Assembly: GCA_964058845.1 (NCBI GenBank)
Contig: CAXKVR010000565.1
Coordinates: 1-14,720 of the forward strand
Direction of reading: 5' to 3'
DNA: 14,720 nucleotides
DNA from: Carex sylvatica
Lineage: Eukaryota; Streptophyta; Magnoliopsida; Poales; Cyperaceae
Positions 1 through 8,044 of this stretch are shown one piece after another. The position numbers and the translations under genes are program-made. Below the pieces are notes generated by a model that was given only the letters and a program-made list of their open reading frames with translations, had not been told where the DNA came from and did no database searches. The number at the start of each line of letters is the position of its first letter. Position 1 is the first letter of the stretch.

Positions 1-480
1 TAATTTTATAGTATTTCTCCGTTAATTTTACAGTATTCATCTTGTGAAAATCTGAAGGAAAGAGATGATAGAGAGGCGATATGGAGTATTGATATGTTAA
101 TTTTACAGTATTGCCCCGTTAGTTTTACATTATTCATTTTGTCATTTTACATTATTCATTTTGTCATTTTACAGTATTCATCTTGTGGAAATCTGAAGGA
201 AAGAGATGATAGAGAGGCGATATGGAGTATTGAGCTGTTAATTTTATAGTATTTCTCCTGTTAATTTTACAGTATTCATCTTGTAATTTTTACAGTATTC
301 ATCTTGTGAAAATCTGGAGGAAAGATATGATAGAGAGACAATATGGAGTATTGATCTATTAATTTTACAGTATTTATCTTGTAATTTTATAGTATTCATA
401 TTGTAATTTTATAGTATTCATCTTGTGAAAATCTGGAGAAAAGAGGTGATAGAGAAGTGATATGGATTATTGATCTTGTA
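1..480. repeat. Degenerate tandem array, about 120-140 bp units
   Basis: Four copies of a block of about 50 bp start near 40, 182, 303 and 422. The block begins CTTGTGAAAATCTG, passes through GATAGAGAGGCGATATGG and ends in TATTGA. The copies are separated by short variable runs of a smaller motif, TTAATTTTACAGTATTCATC. Spacing is 119-142 bp, and the copies differ by a few substitutions each. The array enters from the left edge, so its full extent is unknown. No reading frame is conserved across it, so it looks like non-coding satellite-type repeat or the subterminal part of an element lying to the left. Confidence 0.8.
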
Positions 481-684
481 AATTTATATAATATGGCACA
501 TTAAATTTGTACTGGTAGTTTCAAAGTTTTCGGATTTTTGAAAATTTTAATTACATTTTTTATAAGATGTGTTATATAAGTTACAGCATCGAGTTAGTAA
601 TTTTATATGATTGACGCAAGCCAAATGAAAGTTTTCTTGGATGTTTGAAAATGATAATTATATTTTTATATTATTTGTTACATA

Positions 685-689
685 AGTTA
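685..689. repeat. Left 5-bp target-site duplication (AGTTA) of the solo LTR
   Basis: AGTTA lies immediately before the TG that begins the LTR and is repeated exactly at 2145-2149. Five base pairs is the usual TSD length for plant LTR retrotransposons. Confidence 0.85.
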
Positions 690-858
690 TGATATCTCCA
701 TATTATATCTAAATTATGGCCCTAATTTACAATGAAACCTGTGCTTTAAAGCCTATGAATGTGGACTTTTTACTTGTATTTCGATGAAATGTGGTACTGC
801 TATGCTTTGTTTGGTATTTTGCAGGAAAAAGGGTGAAATACTGCATCTGACTACTTTT

Positions 859-894
859 CATACGGCCCGTATGATTTTCTGTACGGACCGTACA
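859..894. repeat. 36-bp CGG/CCG quasi-palindrome, copy 1 (in solo LTR)
   Basis: Two imperfect palindromes are joined by a short spacer: CATACGGCCCGTATG, then ATTTTC, then TGTACGGACCGTACA. The unit aligns without gaps to 960-995 and 1792-1827. Confidence 0.75.
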
Positions 895-959
895 AGTTCT
901 GCCCAACCACACAGAAGGATCCACAACAGAGGCACAAAGTCTCCAAGTCAAAGCCCAGG

Positions 960-995
960 CATATGGTCCGTACGGGATCCTGTACGGGCCGTACA
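960..995. repeat. 36-bp CGG/CCG quasi-palindrome, copy 2 (in solo LTR)
   Basis: This copy has the same layout: a CATATGGTCCGTACG half, a short spacer and a TGTACGGGCCGTACA half. It lies 101 bp after copy 1. Confidence 0.75.
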
Positions 996-1615
996 ACGCT
1001 GATTCGGAAAATCCAGCTGGAATCTGAATTGAGCACGATTTGAGGAGCCGAAAAGGAAACCCCTGGAGGCGGGATCTGGGGCATTAAAGGAGATATTCCA
1101 CAGCAGAAAAGGGGAATCAATCAATAACATTCCATCTATCATCTATCATTAAAATTAGGTTTTGCTTGGACAAGAGGAAAAGAAGAAGAGAAGGGAAGAA
1201 CGCGAGTTTTGAACGGATCTTCGGATTTTTCACTGTTTTATCATGAACTCTTTTATTTCTTGTTATTTGTGCTATCTCATGAATATGAGTAGCTAATTTA
1301 CTTTGTTTCTAGGGGTAAGATGTAGTTTCTAATTTTGTTTTGCTTGTATGCTACTTGGATTTTGTGTTGAACGCTTTGTTTTTACTTTGTTATGTAGTAT
1401 TTTTATTGCTCTAATTGTGCTTGCTTGAATCTGATTAGTCATCCCGTTAAATGAATGCGCACATCTAAGTGTGGAGCCAAGTCTATGAAATTCATTCCAA
1501 CCGAATAAAGTAAATGAAGTAGGGTGAAACCAAGGAGTACCCGAAAGGCGAAACTTTCCTTGAGGCGAAAGTCCTTGGATACTTTTAGTAAACTAGCAAG
1601 TAACTTAGATAAATT

Positions 1616-1710
1616 AGGCCAAAATGCGAAAGTTGAGGTTTAACGCATCTAAGAGGGAAGTACTTGAGTCCGGTAATCGGGTATCAGGCCAAAATGCGAA
1701 AGTTGAGGTT
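1616..1710. repeat. 25-bp direct repeat pair inside the solo LTR
   Basis: A 25-bp string beginning AGGCCAAAATGCGAAAG and ending TTGAGGTT occurs exactly at 1616-1640 and again at 1686-1710, a 70-bp offset. It is a local duplication in the LTR and carries no recognisable coding content. Confidence 0.8.
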
Positions 1711-1791
1711 AGGTATCTAGATCTGGTCAAAAGAAACCCTAAACACAGTATCAACACAGAAAACAGTAGCTGCAGCATTAACTTGAGGTCC

Positions 1792-1827
1792 CATACGGAC
1801 CGTACGGGAATCTGTACGGGTCGTATG
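1792..1827. repeat. 36-bp CGG/CCG quasi-palindrome, copy 3 (in solo LTR)
   Basis: This copy has a CATACGGACCGTACG half and a TGTACGGGTCGTATG half, is gap-free against the other two, and lies near the 3' third of the LTR. The three copies may be protein-binding or structural sites of the retroelement. Their function is unknown. Confidence 0.75.
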
Positions 1828-2094
1828 CCTTGAGACTGAACAGAAATGAAATCTGAACCCTGGAAACTCCTTTTTATCAATTGAAAATAACTTTAATTAT
1901 CTTTTATCGTCTTTTAATAAGTAGAATTGTTAGAACTAAAACCAAATCAATTTCTCTCACTTCTAGAACTCCAAGTGATTTTAGGATAAGTCTAGTGTTT
2001 TTCTTCCGTCCCTGTGGATCGATACCTGAGCATACTCAACGACAGGATAGTACACTTGCTATCTGAATTGACAGAGTATAACAAAGGTTTAAAA

Positions 2095-2112
2095 AGTATA
2101 GCTTGCTATACT
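2095..2112. other. Tight hairpin near the LTR 3' end
   Basis: Perfect 8-bp arms AGTATAGC and GCTATACT are separated by TT. The run AAAAA just before the left arm and CTTTTT just after the right extend the possible stem with a small bulge. It lies 32 bp from the LTR end, where polyadenylation signals usually sit, but a role in transcript ends is only inferred. Confidence 0.5.
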
Positions 2113-2144
2113 GAGACTTTTTGGCATATATTCTCGTGCGATCA

Positions 2145-2149
2145 AGTTA
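2145..2149. repeat. Right 5-bp target-site duplication (AGTTA) of the solo LTR
   Basis: An exact copy of the AGTTA at 685-689, directly after the terminal CA of the LTR. Confidence 0.85.
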
Positions 2150-2470
2150 CATCATGGAGTTAGTAATTTTACAGGATTGACGCAAGTCTAATGACTTGAA
2201 ATGTTCTATAAGTTTTTTTAGAATGTTCTATAAGTTTTTGTAAAATTGTCATTAACCGCAAATATCTTCCATTAACTGTTAGTAAGAAAAGTATAATTAT
2301 TTTGCCAAGTAGTCCCGCACGAAGTACAGTTAGTTTGCCAATTTGGCCAAGTTGCAAACCGTTAATGAAAATTTCTAGATGTTTGATTACGTTTTTTATA
2401 AAATTATTTTTATAAGTTACAGCATTAAATTATTAAATTTATAGAATTCGCACAGGTCAAATGATAATTT

Positions 2471-3380
2471 TTCTGTGAACAATTAAACGCCTCATTTTTT
2501 TGAACATTACTTCTATTTACAGGCCTGTCAGAATACAATGCTTGAAATAACCGCATAGCAGTTATAGGTTCCTTTCATTTATTTTTACTGAACTCTTATT
2601 TTTTTTTTGGGGTGATAAAATTAAGCAAGCAAACTACCTACTCTTAGAGAGAGAGAGAGATGAAATAAAAGTAACAATAACACTTGTTAGTAATATAATT
2701 GCTACTAGTTCGTGACCACTGTAGAACGTAATACGGTTATTGGACAATGGATGTTCAAATAATAATTAATAAAATTGAAAATTAGATAGTAAAATTATTG
2801 GTACGTTGTTGGACACATAAATAACCTAACAATCAAATTTCATAGAACTTCTAATATTATTTGATGATCATCAAATATCATTAATGTTAGAATGTTAAAA
2901 TTTCAAGTCACTCGATTTATACAATAAAACATACCTTAGATCTCATCATACCTGTAGACATGATCCTTTAATAATATAGATCATATCTATAATATCTATA
3001 ATGTTAGATTTAAAATTTTAACTTTATTTGTAATGTTTATTAAGATTGTCGATATAAAGAATTTTCAAGTAATATTATTATTTTACAGTATTGATTACTT
3101 GCAACAATACAACAATACAAATAATAATTTCTCGTTCATTGATTCTCGAAACTCTTTAGTTTCAGTTTCATACGTTGAACGAAGATACAAATTCTCAACA
3201 ATTAGGTTCATGTACATACTCTATATCATGATTCAAAGATTGAATGAACTCAAAGACTAAATTAGAATTCAGATAATATCCGGACAGCAATTTTTTTTAG
3301 AGTAATTATAATTATCCCACCTATCCATCCCTCATTTTATCCTTCAATAAACTAACTTTCTATATTAATATAACTACTAT
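2471..3380. other. AT-rich intergenic DNA without a recognisable gene
   Basis: No protein-like frame, RNA gene or terminal repeats were found. Small features are a (GA)n run at about 2648-2660 and a perfect 20-bp palindrome at 2858-2877 centred on TGATGATCATCA. A 75-codon open frame at 3033-3260 has the Asn/Ile/Tyr-rich composition expected from AT-rich noise. Confidence 0.6.
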
Positions 3381-3382
3381 TT

Positions 3383-3585
3383 CTAACAATTTTTATTTCT
3401 TTCATCTTTCTCCCTTCCTCTTCCACCTCCAATTTCATTTTCCACCTCCATCTTCTTCTCCCACCTCCGCCTCTGCCTCCATTTTTTCATCAATAAGCTC
3501 CCTTCCTCTCTCACCTTACCTTGAAATGGTAAATACGATAAGCTCCCTCCCTCTCCCACCTTCGCCTCTACCTCCATTTTTCCTA
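3383..3585. repeat. CT-rich low-complexity tract with internal duplications
   Basis: The plus strand is almost all pyrimidine. It contains repeated CCCACCTCCGCCTCTGCCTCC-like blocks at 3460 and 3555 (95-bp offset) and AATAAGCTCCC-like blocks at about 3492 and 3538. The minus strand reads as a Glu/Arg/Lys/Gly-rich frame, which follows from base composition and does not look like a real protein. Confidence 0.7.
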
Positions 3586-3588
3586 TCT

Positions 3589-3696
3589 ATGCCTGTTGCT
3601 CCCGCTCCAGCGGATGTTCTGTCGGAGATCATCCGTCACTCCATCCCAATCAAGCACACCTCTGCTGGGATTGAATACTTCAACGTGTATGAATGA
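3589..3696 (+). CDS. Possible 35-residue ORF downstream of the CT-rich tract
   Basis: An ATG after the pyrimidine tract opens a 35-residue frame starting MPVAPAPADVLSEIIRH and ending in EYFNVYE before TGA. Its base composition is more balanced than its surroundings, and a CT-rich leader upstream would suit a plant 5' UTR. I recognise no family. The end of the frame, AATACTTCAACGTGTATG, recurs at about 3937 in plainly non-coding repeat. It may therefore be a gene fragment carried in a repeat, the first exon of a broken gene, or chance. Confidence 0.15.
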   Translation: MPVAPAPADVLSEIIRHSIPIKHTSAGIEYFNVYE

Positions 3697-3948
3697 ATAC
3701 TTGAGCGCACCCTCTGCCTGATAAGATCCATAACTGTCGACTGTATCAAAATAGTTTTGTATATGTTGATGTAATTAATCTCTTTCATGTCTATGTTCTC
3801 CTTCCTCATGAAGTAGTGAGTTATTTGCAAAGAACAAAGCTATATTAATGGTGAATTAAGCCACTGCGAAATGACATAAATTTTTTTTTGAAAAAAATAG
3901 AGATATACGAATGAATACTTGATGTCTTAGATATGAATACTTCAACGT

Positions 3949-4352
3949 GTATGGATGAATACTTGTGCAATGGATACGAAAGTATGTTATCATGGATCTC
4001 ATTTGAAAGATAAAATTGTGTAGAAAACATTCGTGGTTTTAAATTAGCAAAATTTCTCACAGATTGTCAGAACTATTGGTTAGATTGAACGGAGAAAAAA
4101 AATCACCTCTAAAAACGTGTAAAATATGGATAAGTGATGTGTCCAGTTTTTATATTTGCACTTGCACGACGAGGATAAATACTTGTGCAACAGATAACTC
4201 GAAAGTATGTCATCATGGATATTATTTGAAAAATAAAATTGTGTAGAAAATATTCGTGGTTTTAGATTTGCAAAATTCTTCGCAGATCGTCAGAAATATT
4301 GGTTAGATTGAACGGAGAAAAAAAACCACCTCTAAAAATGTGTCCAGTTTTA
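3949..4352. repeat. Tandem duplication of about 200-220 bp
   Basis: The first unit, from about 3949 to 4151, and the second, from about 4170 to 4352, share long blocks. These include ATACTTGTGCAA, AAAGTATGT-ATCATGGAT, AAAATTGTGTAGAAAA, ATTCGTGGTTTTA, TTGGTTAGATTGAACGGAG and GTGTCCAGTTTT. The left copy has an extra 22 bp or so before GTGTCCAG. A third fragment at about 4361-4392 (AATACTTGATATCTTAAA) matches 3915-3938. No coding frame is conserved between copies. It is probably part of an unclassified decayed element. Confidence 0.8.
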
Positions 4353-4411
4353 TTTTTTAAAAATACTTGATATCTTAAATATGAATATTTGCGCGCGCCA
4401 ATTATAAAATC

Positions 4412-4465
4412 TTTCAAATATTAAGTGGTTCTCAAATAGTAAGTGGTTTTCAAATAGTAAGTGAT
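4412..4465. repeat. 18-bp tandem repeat, three copies
   Basis: Units TTTCAAATATTAAGTGGT, TCTCAAATAGTAAGTGGT and TTTCAAATAGTAAGTGAT lie head to tail with one to three differences. It is a simple local minisatellite. Confidence 0.85.
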
Positions 4466-4907
4466 CTCTCTATGTAATTAGTAGTTATTCAAATAATTAA
4501 TGACTAAGGGATGAAATGAAAAATTGTTACGGACATAGCTACTCCATTTTTTCAATTATCCGCACTATTGGGTGTGTTCTCTGTTTATGAATGGTAATAT
4601 ATTTATATAACCCAATACAACAAAGTCCATTGAACTTTCATTTCTCCTTTCCATTCGCTGATGATTTCTTTTACTTATATAATTAGATCTAAGGTTTGAA
4701 TTTATTTAAAGAACGGTTTATTCATAATTTTTTTTTAATTAGTATTTGTATCTTAAAATTCTTATAACTCAATTATGTGATAAATATTTATTTTGTATCT
4801 GTATTTGTGAATTATCCGATCTGCATTTGTCTAAGATGAATTTAATTTTAAATTTTGACATCTATTTACTATTTATATTCATACCCACTCATTTTAAAAT
4901 CATGACA
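4466..4907. other. AT-rich DNA up to the MULE insertion point, no gene seen
   Basis: I see no recognisable gene, RNA or terminal repeats. The frame at 4746-4988 crosses the MULE boundary and is AT-rich noise. Confidence 0.6.
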
Positions 4908-4916
4908 TCAGTTCCC
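4908..4916. repeat. Left 9-bp target-site duplication (TCAGTTCCC) of the MULE
   Basis: TCAGTTCCC directly precedes the element's CCGACATTTTT terminus and recurs exactly at 11382-11390. Nine base pairs is the hallmark TSD length of the Mutator superfamily. Confidence 0.93.
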
Positions 4917-5034
4917 CCGACATTTTTATTTTTACCCAAAAAAAAAAAGATTTTATTAAAAATAACCGGTTCGGAAACCGAATTTTAAAAATGCCCCCCC
5001 CCCCCCCGTGGATAAATTCCACGGGCCGACCCCC
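4917..5034 (+). repeat. Left terminal inverted repeat of the MULE
   Basis: It reads inward CCGACATTTTTATTTTTACC, an A11 run, AACCGGTTCGGAAACC, ATTTTAAAAATGC, a C14 run, GTGGATAAATTCCACGG and GCCGACCCC. The right end gives the same order on the opposite strand, with a shorter C-run and an extra copy of the palindromic block. A T-rich run follows to about 5070. Confidence 0.9.
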
Positions 5035-5076
5035 TTTTTTTTTTTTTTTTTTTTTTTTCTTTTCTTTTTTTAACCC

Positions 5077-5083
5077 TATAAAT
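5077..5083 (+). promoter_or_regulatory. Putative TATA box of the transposase gene
   Basis: TATAAAT in the context ACCCTATAAATCTC lies 43 bp inside the left TIR and about 600 bp upstream of the transposase ATG. It directly precedes a GA-rich leader, with a likely start site near 5105-5115. MULE promoters usually sit in or next to the TIR, which fits. No other TATA-like motif between the TIR and the leader competes with it. Confidence 0.5.
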
Positions 5084-5094
5084 CTCAATCTCAG

Positions 5095-5206
5095 ATGAAA
5101 CGAGAGAGAGAAAATCAGAAAGAGAGAAGGAGGAGGAAGAGGAAGAGGAAGAGGAAGAGGAGGAAAGAAGAAGGAGAAAGGAGTTACTGTTCAGCTGCTA
5201 AATTAG
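5095..5206 (+). other. GA-rich untranslated leader (probable non-coding first exon)
   Basis: A purine-rich stretch (GAGAGAGAG, then GGAAGAGGAAGAGG repeats) follows the TATA box and ends AAATTAG before GTATTT. An ATG at 5095 opens a short Lys/Arg/Glu frame that closes after the minisatellite and has no protein character. I read this as 5' UTR, not coding. Confidence 0.4.
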
Positions 5207-5663
5207 GTATTTTTTTTTTCTGCAATTGTTTATTTATGTATTTTCTATTTATATTCGTATGTACTGTTTATATAATATGTATATACGTATTTACTGTTCA
5301 TATACGTACTTAATGTTCATGTACGTACTTAATGTTTATATACGTATTTACTGGTCATATACGTATTTACTGTTTATATACGTATTTACTGTTCATATAC
5401 GTATTTACTGTTTATATACGTATTTACTGTTCATATACGTATTTACTGTTCATATACTGTTTATATACGTATTTACTGTTCATATACTGTTCATATACGT
5501 ATTTACTGTTCATATAGTATTTACTATTCACAGATTGTGTATTTACGTTCTTGTACTGCTCATGTACGTATGTACTGTTCATATACTAATGTTTACTAGT
5601 ATTGAGAACTGTTCACAATTGAAATCAGTATACTGACAAAATATTTACCATTTACAAATGTAG
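5207..5663 (+). other. Probable 5'-UTR intron containing the 19-bp minisatellite
   Basis: There is a donor AG|GTATTT at 5207 and an acceptor AATGTAG at 5657-5663, 10 bp before the transposase ATG. The stretch is AT-rich and free of coding signal. If the leader at 5095-5206 is transcribed, splicing this 457-bp segment would remove the short upstream ATG-containing repeats and bring the leader next to the start codon. This is inferred from splice consensus only. Confidence 0.4.
5240..5600. repeat. 19-bp minisatellite, unit near TATACGTATTTACTGTTCA
   Basis: There are more than a dozen head-to-tail units TATACGTATTTACTGTTCA with variants (TACTTAATG, CTGGTCA) and some truncated units near 5450-5520. 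Because 19 is not a multiple of 3, all three frames stay open through it and yield Tyr/Ile/Phe-rich artefact frames. It is subterminal in the MULE, mirroring the 47-bp array at the other end. Confidence 0.9.
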
Positions 5664-6279
5664 TTTATTGGCCATGCCTATTGGAATTTCAATACATTTT
5701 GGAGGGAAATTCATTTTTGACCAGAATGGGGCACGTTACTCCAAACCTCCAGTAAATACGTATTGGGTTGATGAAAATTTATCACTTGAGCAGTTGCAAT
5801 CGCTTATTTATGAAGCGAGCGGCTACAATAGGAATCGCTGGAAATTAGAAATAATGGCTCGAATAGTCCATGCAGGAAAGTATGTCAGAATCGCATTGGG
5901 AGATGACGGGGCATTGAGAGGCTTGATCGCGCAGGTTTTGAGGTCCGGCGAATCATTATTGGAAGTTTTTGCATGCAGAATTCGCGGAGAGTCAGGGGCT
6001 GGAAGTTTAGGCCAAAATTCGGTTGCAGAAAGTTATCAACCAAATTATGAACCACACACTCCTTTTATCCCAATGCCAGTACCAGAACCAGAACCAGAAC
6101 CAGAGATATACAGTAATTTACCTCAATCTCCACCTTTTATCCCACCTATATCTGTGTATGAAGGTCATTCATCCTTACCTGGGCCTGAACCAAATCCTCA
6201 CCCCAGACCGCCACCAGTACAGGAAGATCCAAACGAGTCGGAATTTGAATTTATAAACGAGGTACCGGAGGAGAATTTG

Positions 6280-6282
6280 TAA
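6280..6282 (+). other. In-frame TAA stop within transposase exon 1
   Basis: Upstream frame PEENL and downstream frame TGDEWEEGDWDINDEGDEED are in phase with no shift. The downstream side continues as a plausible acidic linker into the DNA-binding domain. A single-base change of one codon explains it. Confidence 0.88.
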
Positions 6283-7527
6283 ACTGGGGATGAATGGGAG
6301 GAAGGAGACTGGGACATTAATGATGAAGGAGATGAAGAAGATGAAGAAGAATACACACAGCCCACTGTGAGGCAAAATAGAGAGAATATGCCGTTAAGTG
6401 GCCGTTCTGAGACTCACCCGTTTATAAACTTCAGTGACACATCTGCTTTTCGAGAAGCAGATATTTCTTACTATGGTCGTCGGATTGAATACAGGAGTGA
6501 GCTCGCAAAAGGCCAATACTTTGTAAATAAAAAACAACTGACAAAAAAGATCAGAGAGTACCATGTTGACAAGAACAAGGAGATATATACGAAGAGAAGT
6601 GACACATCCCGGCTAGAAATTAGATGCAACACTTCGGGTTGTCGTTTCAAACTGAAGGCAAGAGCAACAAATCATGGAGATACATGGATGATAACTGAGC
6701 AAGACACGCCTCACACATGCACGTCTGAGTACACCAGGACTGACCATGCACAACTCACGGCATCAATCATCGCAGATATCATCGAGAGCAGCGTTAAAGA
6801 AGACCCCACTATGAGCATCCTGAGCGTGGCACACTGCGTGAGGGTTAGGTTTGGCAGTATAACTCCGAAGTACAATAAACTTTGGAGAGGTCGTGAGATT
6901 GCAGTATCCCGGCAATTTGGGAGTTGGGAAGAGTCATATAATTTTATGAAACTATTACTTATCGGGATATGTGACAAGAATCCCGGCTCGAGGTACCAAT
7001 TTCTGACCAGTCCGAGCATCGATAAAAATACAGGACTAGTCAAGCAAGGTGTTCAGAAATTCAAGGCCGTGGCATGGGCTTATGGACCATGCATCACCGC
7101 ATTTAATTACTTGAGACCGGTGATCAGTATAGATGCAGCCTTCCTTTCTGGACGGTATGAGGGCAGGCTTTTGATGGCTTGCGGCTATGATGCCGAGAAC
7201 CAATTGCTGCCTCTAGCATTTGCAATTGTGCATAAAGAGAATGAAGAGAATTGGGGTTTTTTTTTACAATGGCTTAGGATTAATGTGATTTGTGTTAATA
7301 AATTCGTATGTGTTATATCAGACCAACACAAGGGTATCAAAGCTGCATTGAAACCTGAATACGGATGGGACACGGATAATTTTGTGCACAGATATTGTAT
7401 CCAGCATGTTGCTGACAACCTGGTCCAGGCGTGTGGGAAGGACAAATGGTACGGAATTAGGTTCAAACAAGGAGCCAGGAAGAAGAAGCCAAGAAGGCTG
7501 AAAGAGATGTTCGCAGATTTTGCCTCG

Positions 7528-7607
7528 GTATGTATGATATTATCTAATTTATATTGTTTTGTTTCTTTTATATACATTTTGTCTAATTTTGCTTTGTTCT
7601 ATTGCAG
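7528..7607 (+). other. Transposase intron, 80 bp
   Basis: The donor TCG|GTATGT and the T-rich acceptor TTCTATTGCAG|CAA are strong plant splice sites. Joining them gives ...MFADFAS-QNPRCNAFLRR..., continuous across the catalytic domain, phase 0. Reading through the donor instead adds a hydrophobic, unrelated tail and stops at 7635. Confidence 0.85.
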
Positions 7608-8044
7608 CAAAATCCGAGGTGTAATGCTTTTCTGAGGAGAGTGGGCAAAGTACGTCCTAATGACGTCATGGAGCCGTCAAATTTTGATAAAATTTTTCAG
7701 ACCTGTGATGGAGGACACCGATTTGGTATCATGACAACAAACGGTTCGGAGTCCCTGAATGCTGTCTTCAAGGAGAGCCGAATGTTGCCCGTGGCTGCAC
7801 TTGTGGAGGAGACATTCTACAAGTGCAATAATTGGTTTGTTCAGCGACGACAGGCAGCGACGGAGCAAAGTAATGCAGAAAAGCCTTTTTCCAAACGGGT
7901 ACATGTTAAGCTTGCCAAACGGTGGGAGAAAGGTACAAAAATGGATGTCATCCCATACTCGCACGGCGAAGGTAAGTACGAAGTCACGGGTCCAAATGAA
8001 TATGTTCCAGTAGTCCAAACGCAGGATGGAACTATGTCCATTAT

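Larger units (their letters stand above)
690..2144. mobile_element. Solo LTR of an LTR retrotransposon, 1,455 bp
   Basis: The segment starts TGAT and ends ATCA (the TG...CA rule, with a 4-bp terminal inverted match) and is flanked by AGTTA on both sides. Removing it leaves ATAAGTTACATCATGGAGTTAG, which matches the neighbouring repeat copy at about 575-597, so an empty site is visible within the window. There is no internal domain (no gag or pol frame, primer-binding site or polypurine tract followed by a second LTR), so unequal LTR recombination is the simplest explanation. The 3' part contains CCCTGTGGATCGATACC and GTACACTTGC, a style common near the ends of plant LTRs. The family is not identified. 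Retrotransposon strand was inferred only loosely from that 3' motif (plus). Confidence 0.82.
500..2470. repeat. Second degenerate repeat family, interrupted by the solo LTR
   Basis: Three related segments carry the pattern ATAAGTTACAGCATCGAG, then GATTGACGCAAG, then AATGA. They lie at about 575-630, at about 682-689 continued from 2145 to 2193 (split by the solo LTR), and at about 2410-2465. The intervening DNA also shares TTTGAAAAT and ATTTTTTATAA motifs. A 22-bp direct duplication, AATGTTCTATAAGTTTTT and following bases, lies at 2199-2242. I see no coding potential. The family's main use is that it supplies an uninterrupted paralogue of the LTR insertion site. Confidence 0.65.

Noticed and set aside
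3383..3577. Minus-strand Glu/Gly/Arg/Lys-rich frame
   Set aside because: It is composition-driven by the CT-rich tract, with no conserved motif and internal DNA repeats.
3290..4560. A possible single element with ends near the CAGCAATTTTTTTT and AAAAATTGTTACGG phrases
   Set aside because: The two phrases are only loosely inverted matches, and no target-site duplication could be found.
5226..5636. 136-codon plus-strand frame of Tyr/Ile/Phe/Val repeats
   Set aside because: It is a translation of the 19-bp minisatellite, open in several frames because the unit length is not a multiple of three. It has no protein character.
6279..6360. Possible 82-bp intron (GTAAAC...ACACAG) that would remove the in-frame TAA
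   Set aside because: 82 is not a multiple of three and the joined frame hits a TGA within a few codons. The skipped bases also encode a plausible acidic linker in frame.
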